The notes beneath the pieces are model-generated. The model made no database searches, was not told the origin of the DNA, and saw only the letters and a program-made list of their open reading frames with translations. From Burkholderiaceae bacterium (GTDB taxonomy: Bacteria > Pseudomonadota > Gammaproteobacteria > Burkholderiales > Burkholderiaceae_E), in NCBI GenBank assembly GCA_024235875.1, contig JACKLP010000005.1, forward strand, positions 62,001-126,000: DNA of 64,000 nt, read 5' to 3'. The translations under genes and the position numbers were made by a program. This document shows positions 37,868 through 47,529 of the stretch, piece by piece; position 1 is the stretch's first letter; every line of letters begins with the position of its first letter.

Positions 37868-39334
37868 ATGGACAAGCAAACCCGAACCGACGCGCTCTGC
37901 CGGTTGAGCGCGACCGAACTGCGTCGACGCATCGGCACGGGCGAGATTCTCTCGATCGATGTCATCGACGCCTGCCTGGCGACGATCACCGACTTGCAGC
38001 CGGCGCTGAACGCCTTTACCCAGCTCGATCCCGACGATGCGCGCCGCCAGGCTCGCGCAATCGACGAACGCATCGCGAGCGGGGCGCCGCCGCGCCTGCT
38101 CGAGGGCGTGCCGGTCGCCATCAAGGACGAGACCGATGCCGCCGGCTATGCCACCACCTACGGTACGCCCCGCCTGCGCACGAACAGGGCGACACAAGAC
38201 GCCGATGTGGTCGCGCGGCTGCGCAGCCATGGCGCGGTGATCCTGGGCAAGACCAACCTGCCCGAGCTCAGCGCCGGCGTCAACACCGACAACCCGGTGT
38301 TCGGCAAGACCCGCAACCCCTACGACACGACACGCACGGTGGGTGGCTCCTCCGGGGGGTCGGCCGCGGCGCTCGCCGCCGGAATGATCCCGTTGGCGAC
38401 GGGTTCCGACGCAGGCGGAAGCCTGCGAATCCCCGCGGCCTTCTGCGGTGTCGCCTCGCTTCGGCCGACGCCCGGCGCCGTGCCGTCGACCACGCGAACG
38501 ATCGGGTTCTCCTACAACGGCGTCAAGGGCCCGATGGCGCGAAGCGTTGCCGATGTCGCGCTGATGTTCGAGGCGATGGTCGCCGACGGGTTTTGCGGCG
38601 ACCCGCTGGCGCTCGACTGGTCCGCGAGATCCGACGCCCGAACTCCGCCAGCCGACCTGGTCGGCTTGCGGATCGCCCGTTCCGCCACGCTCGGTGGGGC
38701 TCGCGTGTCGAATGCCGTGCGCGAACTCTTCGATGGTCGCACCCGTACCCTGCTCGGGGCCATGCCGTGGGCCGATGCCGAGCCCGAGTTCGGCGATATG
38801 ATCCGATCCTGCTACGTGACGATCCGCGGCGTCGACACGCTGGCCGGCCACGGCCCCTTGTTCGAGACCACGCCCGACGCACTACCGATCGCGGTGCGCA
38901 GGATCTGCGAGGAAGCAAGCACCATGAGCGCGGCCCGGATCGCGGCAGGCTACCGCGAGCAGACACGATTGATTCGCCTGGCCGAGTCGTTCTTCGATCA
39001 TCACGACCTGCTGCTCGCGCCGGTGATCGCCGCCCAACCCTGGTCGGTCGACCTGCCCTATCCACCCGAGCTGGACTCGGCGCCAGTCGGTGGTTTCCTG
39101 GACGTCATCGAGCCGTGTTGCTGGATCACCTTGCTGGGCTGCCCGGTGGTCACCCTGCCCTGCGGACTCGACGACGACGGCCTGCCCTTCGGGATCCAGC
39201 TCATCGGCCGGCCTCGCAGCGATCGCCGGTTGCTGGCCGTCGCCACGGCACTCGAGGGCCGCGCCACCGAAGTCTTCGGGCCGACCGAGCCTCCGGCGCG
39301 GGCGGGGGCAATCGCCCGGCGTCCGTCGACCTGA
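37868..39334 (+). CDS. Amidase-signature family hydrolase
   Basis: A 488-residue amidase with the Ser-cisSer-Lys triad visible: K86 in VPVAIKDETD, the cis-serine in VGGSSGGSAAA (161-162), and the nucleophile S185 in GSDAGGSLRIP. The family hydrolyses amides to acids and ammonia. Some members are GatA; this one lacks GatB/C neighbours and sits in a catabolic operon, so a small-molecule amidase is more likely. It begins 28 nt after the CoA-transferase. Confidence 0.9.
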   Translation: MDKQTRTDALCRLSATELRRRIGTGEILSIDVIDACLATITDLQPALNAFTQLDPDDARRQARAIDERIASGAPPRLLEGVPVAIKDETDAAGYATTYGTPRLRTNRATQDADVVARLRSHGAVILGKTNLPELSAGVNTDNPVFGKTRNPYDTTRTVGGSSGGSAAALAAGMIPLATGSDAGGSLRIPAAFCGVASLRPTPGAVPSTTRTIGFSYNGVKGPMARSVADVALMFEAMVADGFCGDPLALDWSARSDARTPPADLVGLRIARSATLGGARVSNAVRELFDGRTRTLLGAMPWADAEPEFGDMIRSCYVTIRGVDTLAGHGPLFETTPDALPIAVRRICEEASTMSAARIAAGYREQTRLIRLAESFFDHHDLLLAPVIAAQPWSVDLPYPPELDSAPVGGFLDVIEPCCWITLLGCPVVTLPCGLDDDGLPFGIQLIGRPRSDRRLLAVATALEGRATEVFGPTEPPARAGAIARRPST

Positions 39335-39359
39335 GGGCCGCCCTGGCAGCCGGACGGGC

Positions 39360-41417
39360 TCAGGCGGCTGGCAGCGGGGCGATATCGACGAAGGTATCGT
39401 TGTAGGCGGCGCCCCCGCAAATGTCGGCGCGCGAGTCGGCCGAGATCAGTGCATTGACCGTCTGCCCCGTGGTGCTGGTCGCAAGCCATGCGCCCTTGGG
39501 AACATACAGGACCCCGGGCGCAACCGATGTGCTCAAGCGCGCGCGCAGCGCGACCTCGCCGAGCCCATTCCAGACCCGCACGGCCTGGCCGTCGACCACG
39601 CCCGCGCGAGCGGCGTCGTCGGGATGGATTTCCACCGGCTGGGCATCGGCACTGGCCGGATCAGCGCCAAAGGTCGTATTGGTCCGCCGCGACGATGACG
39701 GCGAGATCAACGTGAACGGCCGGTCAGCGGCGGGCGGATCGAAGCGCGGCAGCCCACAGCCGTGCCGACTTTCGAGATCGGCCGAATAGAGCTCGACCTT
39801 TCCGGACGCCGTCTTGGGTGCGACATTGCCGCACAGGCGCAAGGCCTCGCCATCGGGTGCGGCCATCAGCAAGGCCCGATCGAGCGGCAGGTCCCGTGGA
39901 CGCAGGCCTTGCAGGCGCGGGTCCGCCGCATCGACCGCCGCATCGATGAGGGCCGCATCGTCGTCCCGGAACACGGGATCGTCGAATCCGAAGCGCACCG
40001 CGAGCCGCCTGAAGATCTCGGTGTTCGGCAGTGCCTCGTCCAGTGGCTCGATCACCGGCTCGCCACGCTGGAGATAGCTCTGGCCGTAGGCCGCGAACAG
40101 ATCGGCATGCTCGAAATGCGTGCAGGCGGGCAGGACCACGTCGCAGTAGCGCATGCTGTCGGTCATGACGACGTCGCAACCGACCGTGAACAGCTCGGGA
40201 CGCGACAGTGCGCGCCGCAGGAGATTCTGGTCGGGATGCGTGCACACCGGGTTGTGGTTGTAGACGAAGACCGAACGAATCGGTGGCTCGAGCGAGTCGT
40301 CCGTGAGCAGCTGCGCGACATCGACGATGTTCACGGTGCGCGTACCCGCCGGCACCAGATCGGGCCGCTGCAGGGCGGCCGGCGTGAGTGGGAACGCCGC
40401 GCCGGGCCGGGCGACGATACCGGTGCCGACGCGCCCCAGTTGGCCGGTGATGGCGTTCAGCGCCATGATGGCCCGCAACGCCGAGCCGCCGCTCAGCCCC
40501 CGTTCGATGCCATTGCCGATCGACAACGTCAGGCGCTTTGCGCCGGCGTAGAAGTCCGCCAGCGCTGCGAAGCGCTCGGCGTCGATGCCGCAGACCCGGT
40601 CCACCGCAGCCGAATCCCATTGCCGAGCGGCCGCCATGTAGGGCTCGAAGTCCTGGACCCAGCGCGCGACGAAGTCGCGATCGATGGCGCCACGGCGCTC
40701 GAGCTCGGCCGCCAGCGCGAGCGCCAGCACCACGTCGGTTCCCGGACGGATCTGCACGAACAGGTCGGCCTGCTCGGCAACCTTGGTTCGCTTCGGATCC
40801 ACGACCAGGACGCGACCACCGGCATCGCGCACGCGCTTCACCACCCTGGCCATGTGCAGGTTCGAGACCGTGACATTGTTGCCCCAGACGGCGATCCGAT
40901 CCGCATCGGCGGCCAGCTCCGGCGCGAGTCCCGGCGCGTTACCGAACAGGCTGGTATAGGCGGCCGCCCGAACGCCGCCGCACAGTGGGCCACGATCGAG
41001 CAGCGTGGCGCCGAGCCGATGGAAGAAGCGCCGATCCATCGAGCCCCCGGCAAGCTGTCCGTGCGGCCCGGCATAGTTCAGTGGCAGCACCGTCTGCGGA
41101 CCGTAGCGATCGACCTGCCGGGACACGCCTTCGTGGATCAGGTCGAGGGCCTCGCTCCAGGCGATGCGCTCGAAGGCGTCGCCGCCACGCGCACCGACCC
41201 GCCGCAAGGGGTAACGGAGCCGCGCGGGGCCGTGCACGAAACCCGGGTAATGGCGCGCGACCTTGTCGCAGACCACACCGGCGGTGAACGGATTCGCATG
41301 CGAGCCCCGAACCGCCGCCACACGACCATCGCGCACCTCGACGGACAGGCTGCAGGTGTCGGGGCAGTCGAGCGGGCAGACCGAGGGCTTGAGCACGGCA
41401 TCGGCGGCGGGACGCAT
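39360..41417 (-). CDS. Stand-alone molybdopterin oxidoreductase (formate-dehydrogenase-like)
   Basis: A 685-residue member of the DMSO-reductase family, short for the family. The [4Fe-4S] cysteines are C14, C18, C22 and C50 (SVCPLDCPDTC, GVVCDK). RGPLCGGVRAAAYTS may supply a cysteine ligand to molybdenum. VYNHNPVCTHPDQNLLRRAL and VVLPACTHFEHADLF are usual for cytoplasmic, single-subunit members. The reaction is unknown; no electron-transfer subunit is adjacent. The ATG at 41417 has GGAG six nt upstream; 41420 is the alternative. It is convergent with the amidase and 23 bp downstream of the acyl-CoA synthetase on the same strand. Confidence 0.85.
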   Translation of the reverse strand: MRPAADAVLKPSVCPLDCPDTCSLSVEVRDGRVAAVRGSHANPFTAGVVCDKVARHYPGFVHGPARLRYPLRRVGARGGDAFERIAWSEALDLIHEGVSRQVDRYGPQTVLPLNYAGPHGQLAGGSMDRRFFHRLGATLLDRGPLCGGVRAAAYTSLFGNAPGLAPELAADADRIAVWGNNVTVSNLHMARVVKRVRDAGGRVLVVDPKRTKVAEQADLFVQIRPGTDVVLALALAAELERRGAIDRDFVARWVQDFEPYMAAARQWDSAAVDRVCGIDAERFAALADFYAGAKRLTLSIGNGIERGLSGGSALRAIMALNAITGQLGRVGTGIVARPGAAFPLTPAALQRPDLVPAGTRTVNIVDVAQLLTDDSLEPPIRSVFVYNHNPVCTHPDQNLLRRALSRPELFTVGCDVVMTDSMRYCDVVLPACTHFEHADLFAAYGQSYLQRGEPVIEPLDEALPNTEIFRRLAVRFGFDDPVFRDDDAALIDAAVDAADPRLQGLRPRDLPLDRALLMAAPDGEALRLCGNVAPKTASGKVELYSADLESRHGCGLPRFDPPAADRPFTLISPSSSRRTNTTFGADPASADAQPVEIHPDDAARAGVVDGQAVRVWNGLGEVALRARLSTSVAPGVLYVPKGAWLATSTTGQTVNALISADSRADICGGAAYNDTFVDIAPLPAA

Positions 41418-41440
41418 CATGGGCTCCGGTGAGGTTCGTG

Positions 41441-42991
41441 CTAGAGGATCCGCGACTTCTTGTCGCCCCAGTACTTGTCGCGCAGCGGCTTCTTGTAGAG
41501 CTTGCCGGTGGGCAGCCGTGGCAGCGCGTCGGTGAAATCGACAGAGCGCGGACACTTGACGGTGGCCAGGTGCTCGCGGCAAAAGGCGATGAGTTCCTGC
41601 GCGAAGGCGTCGTCGGCGGTGACGCCGGCCATCGGCTGCACCACCGCCTTGACCTCCTCGCCGAGATCCTCGTTCGGCACGCCGAAGACCGCCGCGTCGG
41701 CCACTTTCGGATGCGTGATCAGCAGGTTCTCGCATTCCTGCGGATAGATGTTGACCCCACCCGAGATGATCATGAAGGTGGAGCGATCGGTCAGGTACAG
41801 GAAGCCGTCGTCGTCCACGTAGCCGACGTCGCCGACCGTGCTCATGGTGCCATCGGGCGAGCGCGCGCCCTGCGTACGCTCCGGATCGTTGAAGTACTCG
41901 AACGGCGTCGCGGTCTTGAACCAGATCTCGCCGGGCGTGCCTTTGGGCGCCGGCTTCATGTCCTCGTCGAGGATATGCAGGTCACCAAGCAACACGCGGC
42001 CGACGCTGCCCTTGTGGGCCAGCCACTCCTCGCTGTTGCTGGCCGTGAAGCCGAGGCCCTCGGTGGCACCGTAGTACTCGTGGATGATCGGCCCCCACCA
42101 CGCGATCATCTGCTCCTTCACCTGCACCGGGCACGGCGCCGCCGCATGGATGGCGATTTCGAGCGACGACAGGTCGTAGCGATGACGGACCTCGTCGGCC
42201 AGCTTGAGCATCCGGCTGAACATCGTGGGCACGAGTTGCGAGTGCGTGACGCGGTACTTCTCGATCAGAGACAGATAGTGCTCGGGATCGAAGCGCTCCA
42301 TGATGACGGCGGTGCCGCCACTGCGGATCGTCAGCGCCACCGCGGCCTGAGGCGCCGAGTGGTAGAGGGGTGCCGGCGACAGGTAGGTCATCGCCTCGCG
42401 GTACTGCCACAGGCCGAGCAGGAACTTATAGAGTGGCAAAGGCTCGCTGGGTGGGTTCTCGGGCAGTGGCCGCAGGATCCCCTTGGGTCGCCCGGTGGTG
42501 CCCGACGAATAGAGCATCGGGGTCCCTAGCGACTCGTCGGCGATCGGCGTTTCGGGCAAGTCGCGCACCGCGTCGTCGAGGCTGACGAAGGGGGCGTGGC
42601 TGGCATCGCCATCCACGATCAGGACCAGCGAGATGTTCGGACTTTGCTTGAGCGCCTCGGCGGCGACCTCGGCGCGCGAGCGCGAGGTGATCAGCACTTT
42701 CGATTCGCTGTTGTTCAGGATGTAGGCGAGCTCGTCCGCCTTCAGGTAGGAATTGATGCAGGTGTAATAGAGCCCCGAGCGCTCGCCCGCCGCACAGCAC
42801 TCGAAATAGCGGTTGTTGTTCTCCATGAAGATCGAGTAGTGGTCGAGCCGCTGCAATCCTTCCTGGCGCAGCCGGTGCGCAAGCCTGTTGCTGCGTTTCT
42901 CGAGCTCACCATAGCTGACGGTCTCACCGGTGCTCGCCATGATGAACGCGGCGCGCTCCGGATGCTCGGTTGCGAACCTGCCTGGATACAT
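41441..42991 (-). CDS. AMP-forming acyl-CoA synthetase
   Basis: A 516-residue ANL-superfamily ligase. Motifs are YSSGTTGRPKG (phosphate loop), YYGATEG, GDVGYVDDDGFLYLTDR and the final catalytic lysine in PTGKLYKKPLR. It activates a carboxylic acid to its CoA thioester for the beta-oxidation-like enzymes next door. The acid is unknown; the binding-pocket sequence is not like classic long-chain FadD. AAAGGAGG before the ATG is a strong ribosome site, suggesting high translation. Confidence 0.92.
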   Translation of the reverse strand: MYPGRFATEHPERAAFIMASTGETVSYGELEKRSNRLAHRLRQEGLQRLDHYSIFMENNNRYFECCAAGERSGLYYTCINSYLKADELAYILNNSESKVLITSRSRAEVAAEALKQSPNISLVLIVDGDASHAPFVSLDDAVRDLPETPIADESLGTPMLYSSGTTGRPKGILRPLPENPPSEPLPLYKFLLGLWQYREAMTYLSPAPLYHSAPQAAVALTIRSGGTAVIMERFDPEHYLSLIEKYRVTHSQLVPTMFSRMLKLADEVRHRYDLSSLEIAIHAAAPCPVQVKEQMIAWWGPIIHEYYGATEGLGFTASNSEEWLAHKGSVGRVLLGDLHILDEDMKPAPKGTPGEIWFKTATPFEYFNDPERTQGARSPDGTMSTVGDVGYVDDDGFLYLTDRSTFMIISGGVNIYPQECENLLITHPKVADAAVFGVPNEDLGEEVKAVVQPMAGVTADDAFAQELIAFCREHLATVKCPRSVDFTDALPRLPTGKLYKKPLRDKYWGDKKSRIL

Positions 42992-43036
42992 CGTGTCCTC
43001 CTTTCTCGAATCGTGGTTCGGCGCAGCGCCAGGATG

Positions 43037-43774
43037 TCACTTCGCCATGAATCGTCGCACACGATCGGCCGAATCCGGCGCACGCCCCGGCCCCTCCTCG
43101 CGTTCATAGCGCAAGCCGTCGGCGAGCGTGCGGTCGAGCCCGGCGTTGACCAGCATCTTGTCGGCCCGAAGCGTGAACCAGGAATTGGCCAGGAAAGCGC
43201 GGGCCATCTCGATCGCTCGCGGCAACAGGCGATCGTCGTCGACGCACTCGTTGGCGAGCCCGATGCGCGCGGCCTCCTCGCCACCGATCACCCGGCCGCT
43301 GAACATCATCTCCTTGGCCGCCAGCAGGCCGACGCGTCGGGGCAGGCGCTGGCTCATGCCCCAGCGCGGCGACATGCCCCACTTGCCGTGGGTATCGGCA
43401 AAGCGGGCGCTGCGGGCGCAGATCATCAGGTCGCAAGCCAGGGCCAGCTCCAGCGATCCGGTATAGCAGTGGCCCTGGACCGCGGCGATCACCGGCTGCG
43501 GCAACCGCTCGATGCGCTCCAGGGTCTCGGCCTGGAAATGCTCGCTCGGCGGCAGCTCGCCGGCCTGGATGGCCTTCAGGTCGTTGCCGGCCGAGAACGA
43601 GCGGCCCGCACCGGCCAGGATCACGCAGCCGACGGCATCGATCTCGGTCGCGATCCGCTCCAGGTGCTCGCGCAGTTCGACGAACAGCGATGGCGACAGC
43701 GCATTGAGCGCCTCCGGACGGTTCAGCACGAGCGTGCACAGCCCGTCTTCATCGTGGCGTTCGACCAGGGCCAT
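43037..43774 (-). CDS. Enoyl-CoA hydratase/isomerase family protein
   Basis: A 245-residue crotonase-fold protein. The oxyanion segment AGAGRSFSAGNDLKAI and the glutamate in GHCYTGSLELALACDL are present, but the second catalytic glutamate of true hydratases is not evident (GKWGMSPRWGMSQRLPR), so an isomerase, hydrolase or ring-opening activity is also possible. The ATG at 43774 follows GGAGGAG. It is 45 bp upstream of the acyl-CoA synthetase on the same strand; the two probably act in sequence. Confidence 0.87.
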   Translation of the reverse strand: MALVERHDEDGLCTLVLNRPEALNALSPSLFVELREHLERIATEIDAVGCVILAGAGRSFSAGNDLKAIQAGELPPSEHFQAETLERIERLPQPVIAAVQGHCYTGSLELALACDLMICARSARFADTHGKWGMSPRWGMSQRLPRRVGLLAAKEMMFSGRVIGGEEAARIGLANECVDDDRLLPRAIEMARAFLANSWFTLRADKMLVNAGLDRTLADGLRYEREEGPGRAPDSADRVRRFMAK

Positions 43775-43977
43775 CGTCTCCTCCATCGATCGTGTCCGGC
43801 GCGCGCGGCACGATCGCGATCCGGGTGTCGGGTGCCTGTGCGCGCCGGACCCCGGCCCGGCCTGCACGGGTGCGTAGCGTAGCAGGATCGCGGCCCGGAA
43901 TCCGGTGCGCCCGCGCGCCAGCGCCGGATCCGCTTCGTATCATCAGGAACCACCATCGCCCCATGAGGATGCATCCG

Positions 43978-45126
43978 ATGCCGCGCCGATCCGCCGACAG
44001 CCGCCTGTTCTCGCCCCACCGAATCCGCGGGCTCGAGTTGCCGAACCGGGTGGTCGTCCCCCCCATGGCGCAGTACTCGGCGATCGACGGCATCGCCAAT
44101 GCGCATCACCTGGTGCACTACGGCAAGTTCGCGATGGGCGGTGCCGGCACCGTCTTCCTGGAGGCCACCGGCGTGACCCGCGCGGGCCGGATCACCAATG
44201 GCTGCCTGGGACTGTGGAGCGACGCGCATCGAGACGCGATGCGCCCGATCGTGGACTTCCTCAAGGCCAACGGCACGATCCCCGCGATCCAGCTCGGCCA
44301 CGGCGGTCGCAAGGCGTCCATGCAGCGACCCTGGCACGGCAACGGCCCGCTGACCGACACCGATCTCGCGCGCGGCGACGAATGCTGGCCGATCATCGCG
44401 CCATCCGCGCTGCCGCTCGACGACGGCTGGCTGGAACCCAGGGCGATGGATGCCCGGGACCTGCAGGAGACTGGCGATGCATTCGCCGATGCGGCCCGGC
44501 GTGCGGTCGAAGCCGGATTCGAGATCGTCGAGATCCACATGGCGCACGGCTACCTGCTCCAGACCTTCCTGTCGCCGCTGTCGAATCGCCGAAGCGATGC
44601 CTACGGTGGCGATCGGGACGGACGGATGCGCTTCCCGCTCGAGGTGGCGGCCCGGGTACGCGCGGCGATTCCGGACGCTATGCCCTTGTTCGTGCGGATC
44701 TCCTCGATCGATGGCATCGACGGAGGCTGGACCCTCGATGACAGCGTAGTGCTGGCGCGCGAACTGAAGGCGCGCGGCGTCGATGTGATCGATTGTTCCT
44801 CGGGCGGAAACTCGCCCAAGGGTGCGACCAACACCAACCTGCGTCGCGGCCCGGGCTTCCAGGTACCGTTCGCGGACCGGATCCGCAACGAGGCCGACAT
44901 CCAGACCATGGCGGTCGGCTTGATCCGTGATGCCGGCCACGCCGAGGAGATTCTGCGCGCGGGCCAGGCCGACCTGATCGCCGTCGGTCGCCAGCACCTG
45001 TTCGATCCCTTCTGGACGCTGCACCAGGCCCATGACGAGGATCGAGACCCGGACTTCACCGAGTGGCCCCAGGCCTACGGCTGGTGGCTCGAGAAGTGGG
45101 ACAAGGGCATCAAGGCGTCGCGCTGA
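43978..45126 (+). CDS. Old-yellow-enzyme family NADH:flavin oxidoreductase (YqjM-like)
   Basis: A 382-residue FMN barrel. Family marks are LELPNRVVVPPMAQYS, QLGHGGRKAS, EIHMAHGYLLQTFLSPLSNRRSDAYGG in part, and VGLIRDAGHAEEIL. It should reduce activated C=C bonds, such as enones or enoyl thioesters, using NAD(P)H. The redox-tuning cysteine of YqjM-type enzymes is replaced by alanine (PPMAQYS). The ATG at 43978 has GAGGA 8 nt upstream; ATGs at 43963 and 43969 are alternatives. It is followed by an SDR gene 37 bp later. Confidence 0.88.
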   Translation: MPRRSADSRLFSPHRIRGLELPNRVVVPPMAQYSAIDGIANAHHLVHYGKFAMGGAGTVFLEATGVTRAGRITNGCLGLWSDAHRDAMRPIVDFLKANGTIPAIQLGHGGRKASMQRPWHGNGPLTDTDLARGDECWPIIAPSALPLDDGWLEPRAMDARDLQETGDAFADAARRAVEAGFEIVEIHMAHGYLLQTFLSPLSNRRSDAYGGDRDGRMRFPLEVAARVRAAIPDAMPLFVRISSIDGIDGGWTLDDSVVLARELKARGVDVIDCSSGGNSPKGATNTNLRRGPGFQVPFADRIRNEADIQTMAVGLIRDAGHAEEILRAGQADLIAVGRQHLFDPFWTLHQAHDEDRDPDFTEWPQAYGWWLEKWDKGIKASR

Positions 45127-45163
45127 GCCGCCAACACCGTATCAATTCTCCAGGAGAAAACGC

Positions 45164-45937
45164 ATGTCCGATTCGATGTCGCTCGAAGGACGCACCATCG
45201 TCATCACCGGCGCCGCCCAGGGCATCGGGCTCGCCGCCGCAACCGGCGCGATCGCGCTCGGCGCGAACGTCGTCGGCGTCGACCTGAACGCTGACGGCCT
45301 GGCCCAGGCGGCCAGTGGCTTGCCGCCCGAGCGCTTCACTGCCGTCGCCGGGAGCGTGACCGACCTGGCGCTGGCCGAGCGCACCGTCGACGACGCCGTG
45401 GCACGCTTCGGCGCGGTCCATGGGCTGGTCAACAATGCGGGCATCATCCGACCGGCGCTGATCCACAAGATGACGATGGAACAATGGCAGGCGGTGATCG
45501 ACGTGCACCTGGGCGGTTCCTTCGTGTGGTTGCAGGCCGTGGGTCGCCACCTGCTCGAGCGCGCCAACGCCGGCGAGCCTGCGCCCGGTGCGATCGTCAA
45601 CGTGTCGTCCGAGGCCGGTCGTCGCGGCTCGGTAGGCCAGGTGAACTACGCGACGGCCAAGGCGGGGCTGCTCGGCATGACCATGAGCATCGCGCGTGAA
45701 TGGAGCCAGTACGGCATCCGCGCCAACACCGTGTGCTTCGGCGTCGTCGAGACGCCGATGACCGAGGTGATCCGCGGCGAGCGCTTCCGCGACAAGACGA
45801 TGGCGCAGATCCCGCTGGGGCGCTGGGCCAGTGCCGAGGAGGTCACCCGCACCATCTTGTTCCTGCTCTCGGACGCGTCGTCCTACATCACGGGCCAGCA
45901 CATCGGCGTGAGCGGCGGCTATCACATGGCGTCCTGA
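45164..45937 (+). CDS. Short-chain dehydrogenase/reductase (FabG-like)
   Basis: A 257-residue SDR. Cofactor motif TGAAQGIG, NNAG, and the catalytic set with serine in VNVSSEAG, Y and K in NYATAK. The C-terminus GQHIGVSGGYHMAS closes the fold. An aspartate after the second strand (VVGVDLNADG) suggests NAD(H) preference. It probably oxidises a hydroxyl of the intermediate made by the neighbouring enzymes. CAGGAG precedes the start, and it is likely co-transcribed with the old-yellow-enzyme gene. Confidence 0.9.
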   Translation: MSDSMSLEGRTIVITGAAQGIGLAAATGAIALGANVVGVDLNADGLAQAASGLPPERFTAVAGSVTDLALAERTVDDAVARFGAVHGLVNNAGIIRPALIHKMTMEQWQAVIDVHLGGSFVWLQAVGRHLLERANAGEPAPGAIVNVSSEAGRRGSVGQVNYATAKAGLLGMTMSIAREWSQYGIRANTVCFGVVETPMTEVIRGERFRDKTMAQIPLGRWASAEEVTRTILFLLSDASSYITGQHIGVSGGYHMAS

Positions 45938-45985
45938 CGCGGACCACCTGCCACCGACGCGAACCGCTTGCGGCCGACGCGGACC

Positions 45986-46558
45986 TCAGGCGCCGTCGCG
46001 CAGGTGCGCGGTCTCGTTCAGGCTGACCAGCGACCGATGGCCGCGGCTGGAACACGCGAATCGATGCACGCTGGTGTAGGCCGGCTCGAAGAACAGTCGC
46101 GGATCGAGCCCCAGCACGTGGCAGGCCCAGACATTGATGACGCCGCCGTGGCAGAACACGATCGCCCGTCCACCACGGTGCTCGGCGATGATGCTCTCGA
46201 GCGCATCGACGACAGATGTCCGAAACGCGACCAGATCGGCGCCGCCGGCTTGGGTGAGCGAATCCCAGGCGGCGCGATCGAGTCGCTTGAGCTCCTCGAT
46301 CGGGATGTATGCGCCGCTGTGACGATCGTACTCGGCCAGCCCCTCGAAGGTCTTCAAGGGCATTCCGAGGCGCGTGCGCAGCGGCTCGGCGGTCTCGATC
46401 GCGCGCCGCATCGGGCTCGAATAGAGCGCATCGAAGCGCTCGCCAGCCAACCAGCCCGCCAGTCTTGCCGCCTGCGCACGGCCCGGCGCAGCCAGCACCG
46501 GATCCGCACTCGTGAGGCTGCGCTCGGGCAGGGCATGACGTACCAGGATCAGGTCCAT
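45986..46558 (-). CDS. Histidine phosphatase family protein
   Basis: A 190-residue phosphoglycerate-mutase-like protein. The catalytic histidine is H8 in ILVRHALPE; the usual RHG is RHA here. The second histidine is in VFCHGGVIN and the arginine in SSPMRRAIETAEPL. It may remove phosphate from sugar, nucleotide or cobalamin precursors, or from CoA-related compounds; nothing in the sequence decides which. GAGGGGG lies upstream of the ATG. It is 33 bp downstream of the SDR gene at 46592 on the same strand. Confidence 0.85.
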   Translation of the reverse strand: MDLILVRHALPERSLTSADPVLAAPGRAQAARLAGWLAGERFDALYSSPMRRAIETAEPLRTRLGMPLKTFEGLAEYDRHSGAYIPIEELKRLDRAAWDSLTQAGGADLVAFRTSVVDALESIIAEHRGGRAIVFCHGGVINVWACHVLGLDPRLFFEPAYTSVHRFACSSRGHRSLVSLNETAHLRDGA

Positions 46559-46591
46559 CGAGATGCCCCCTCGCCCGGTGTCGACAGCCTG

Positions 46592-47374
46592 CTAGCGCGG
46601 CGCCATCCGGATCGCGCCGTCAAGCCGGACGCTCTCGCCGTTGAAGTAGCCGTTGGTGATCATCAGTTCGGCCAGCGACGCGTATTCGTCCGGGTCGCCA
46701 AGCCGCTTGGGGAATGGCACCGAGGCCGCCAGCGAGACCTTCACATGCTCGGGCGCCCGTTGCAGCAGCGGGGTGTCGAAGATGCCCGGCAGGATCGTAT
46801 TGACCCGGATGCCGTCGTTCATCAGGTCGCGCGCGATCGGCAGCGTCATGCCGATGACGCCGGCCTTCGAAGCCGAGTAGGACGCCTGGCCGATTTGCCC
46901 GTCCTGCGCGGCGACCGACGCCGTATTGACGATCGCACCACGCTCGCCGTGCTCGAGCGGCGGCAGCTCGAGCATGCCGGCGGCCGACTTGGCGATGCAA
47001 CGGAAGGTGCCCACCAGGTTGATCTGGATCACGCGGTTGAAGGCATCGAGCGGGAAGTGCTTGGGCTTGCCGGTCTCCTTGTCGCGGCTCGCCGTCTTGA
47101 CCGCGCCGCCGACCCCCGCACAGTTCACGAGGATGCGCTCCTGGCCGATCGCCGCGCGCGCCTTCGCGAAGGCGGCATCGACGTCCGACTCGGAGGTCAC
47201 GTCGACCTTGCAGAACACGCCACCGAGTTCCTTCGCCAGCGCCTCGCCCTGCTCCTCGTTGACGTCGAATAGCGCGACCTTGACCCCTTGCGCCGCGAGC
47301 CGGCGCGCGGTCGCGGCACCCAATCCGGACGCGCCGCCGGTGATCACGGCCGATACGGAAGAATCGAGTTTCAT
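46592..47374 (-). CDS. Short-chain dehydrogenase, 3-hydroxyacyl-CoA dehydrogenase type 2-like
   Basis: A 260-residue SDR with TGGASGLG, NCAGVGG, serine in VNTASVAAQDG and YSASK. The insert after NCAGVGG (KTASRDKETGKPKHFPLDAFNRVI) and the C-terminus resemble type 2 3-hydroxyacyl-CoA dehydrogenases, so oxidation of a 3-hydroxyacyl-CoA before thiolysis is likely. An aspartate after strand two (VALFDVN) favours NAD. AAGGGGAAA precedes the ATG at 47374. Its promoter should lie in the 155-bp spacer to the DUF1214 fragment. Confidence 0.9.
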   Translation of the reverse strand: MKLDSSVSAVITGGASGLGAATARRLAAQGVKVALFDVNEEQGEALAKELGGVFCKVDVTSESDVDAAFAKARAAIGQERILVNCAGVGGAVKTASRDKETGKPKHFPLDAFNRVIQINLVGTFRCIAKSAAGMLELPPLEHGERGAIVNTASVAAQDGQIGQASYSASKAGVIGMTLPIARDLMNDGIRVNTILPGIFDTPLLQRAPEHVKVSLAASVPFPKRLGDPDEYASLAELMITNGYFNGESVRLDGAIRMAPR

Positions 47375-47529
47375 TCGTGTTTCCCCTTCTGGTTGATTGC
47401 CTGTCGGCATTTCGAGTACCGGTGGATTTTGCCTGTCTCGGCCGCCCCGGCGGTTCCATTGGCCGGCGTACCCCGGCCGGTCGCCGCGCAACGACCACGT
47501 ATGCGAACTGGACACGCTCTCATCCGCAA

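Noticed and set aside
39762..41432. A 556-codon open frame antisense to the molybdopterin oxidoreductase gene
   Set aside because: Same composition artefact; no motif, and it overlaps a well-supported gene entirely.
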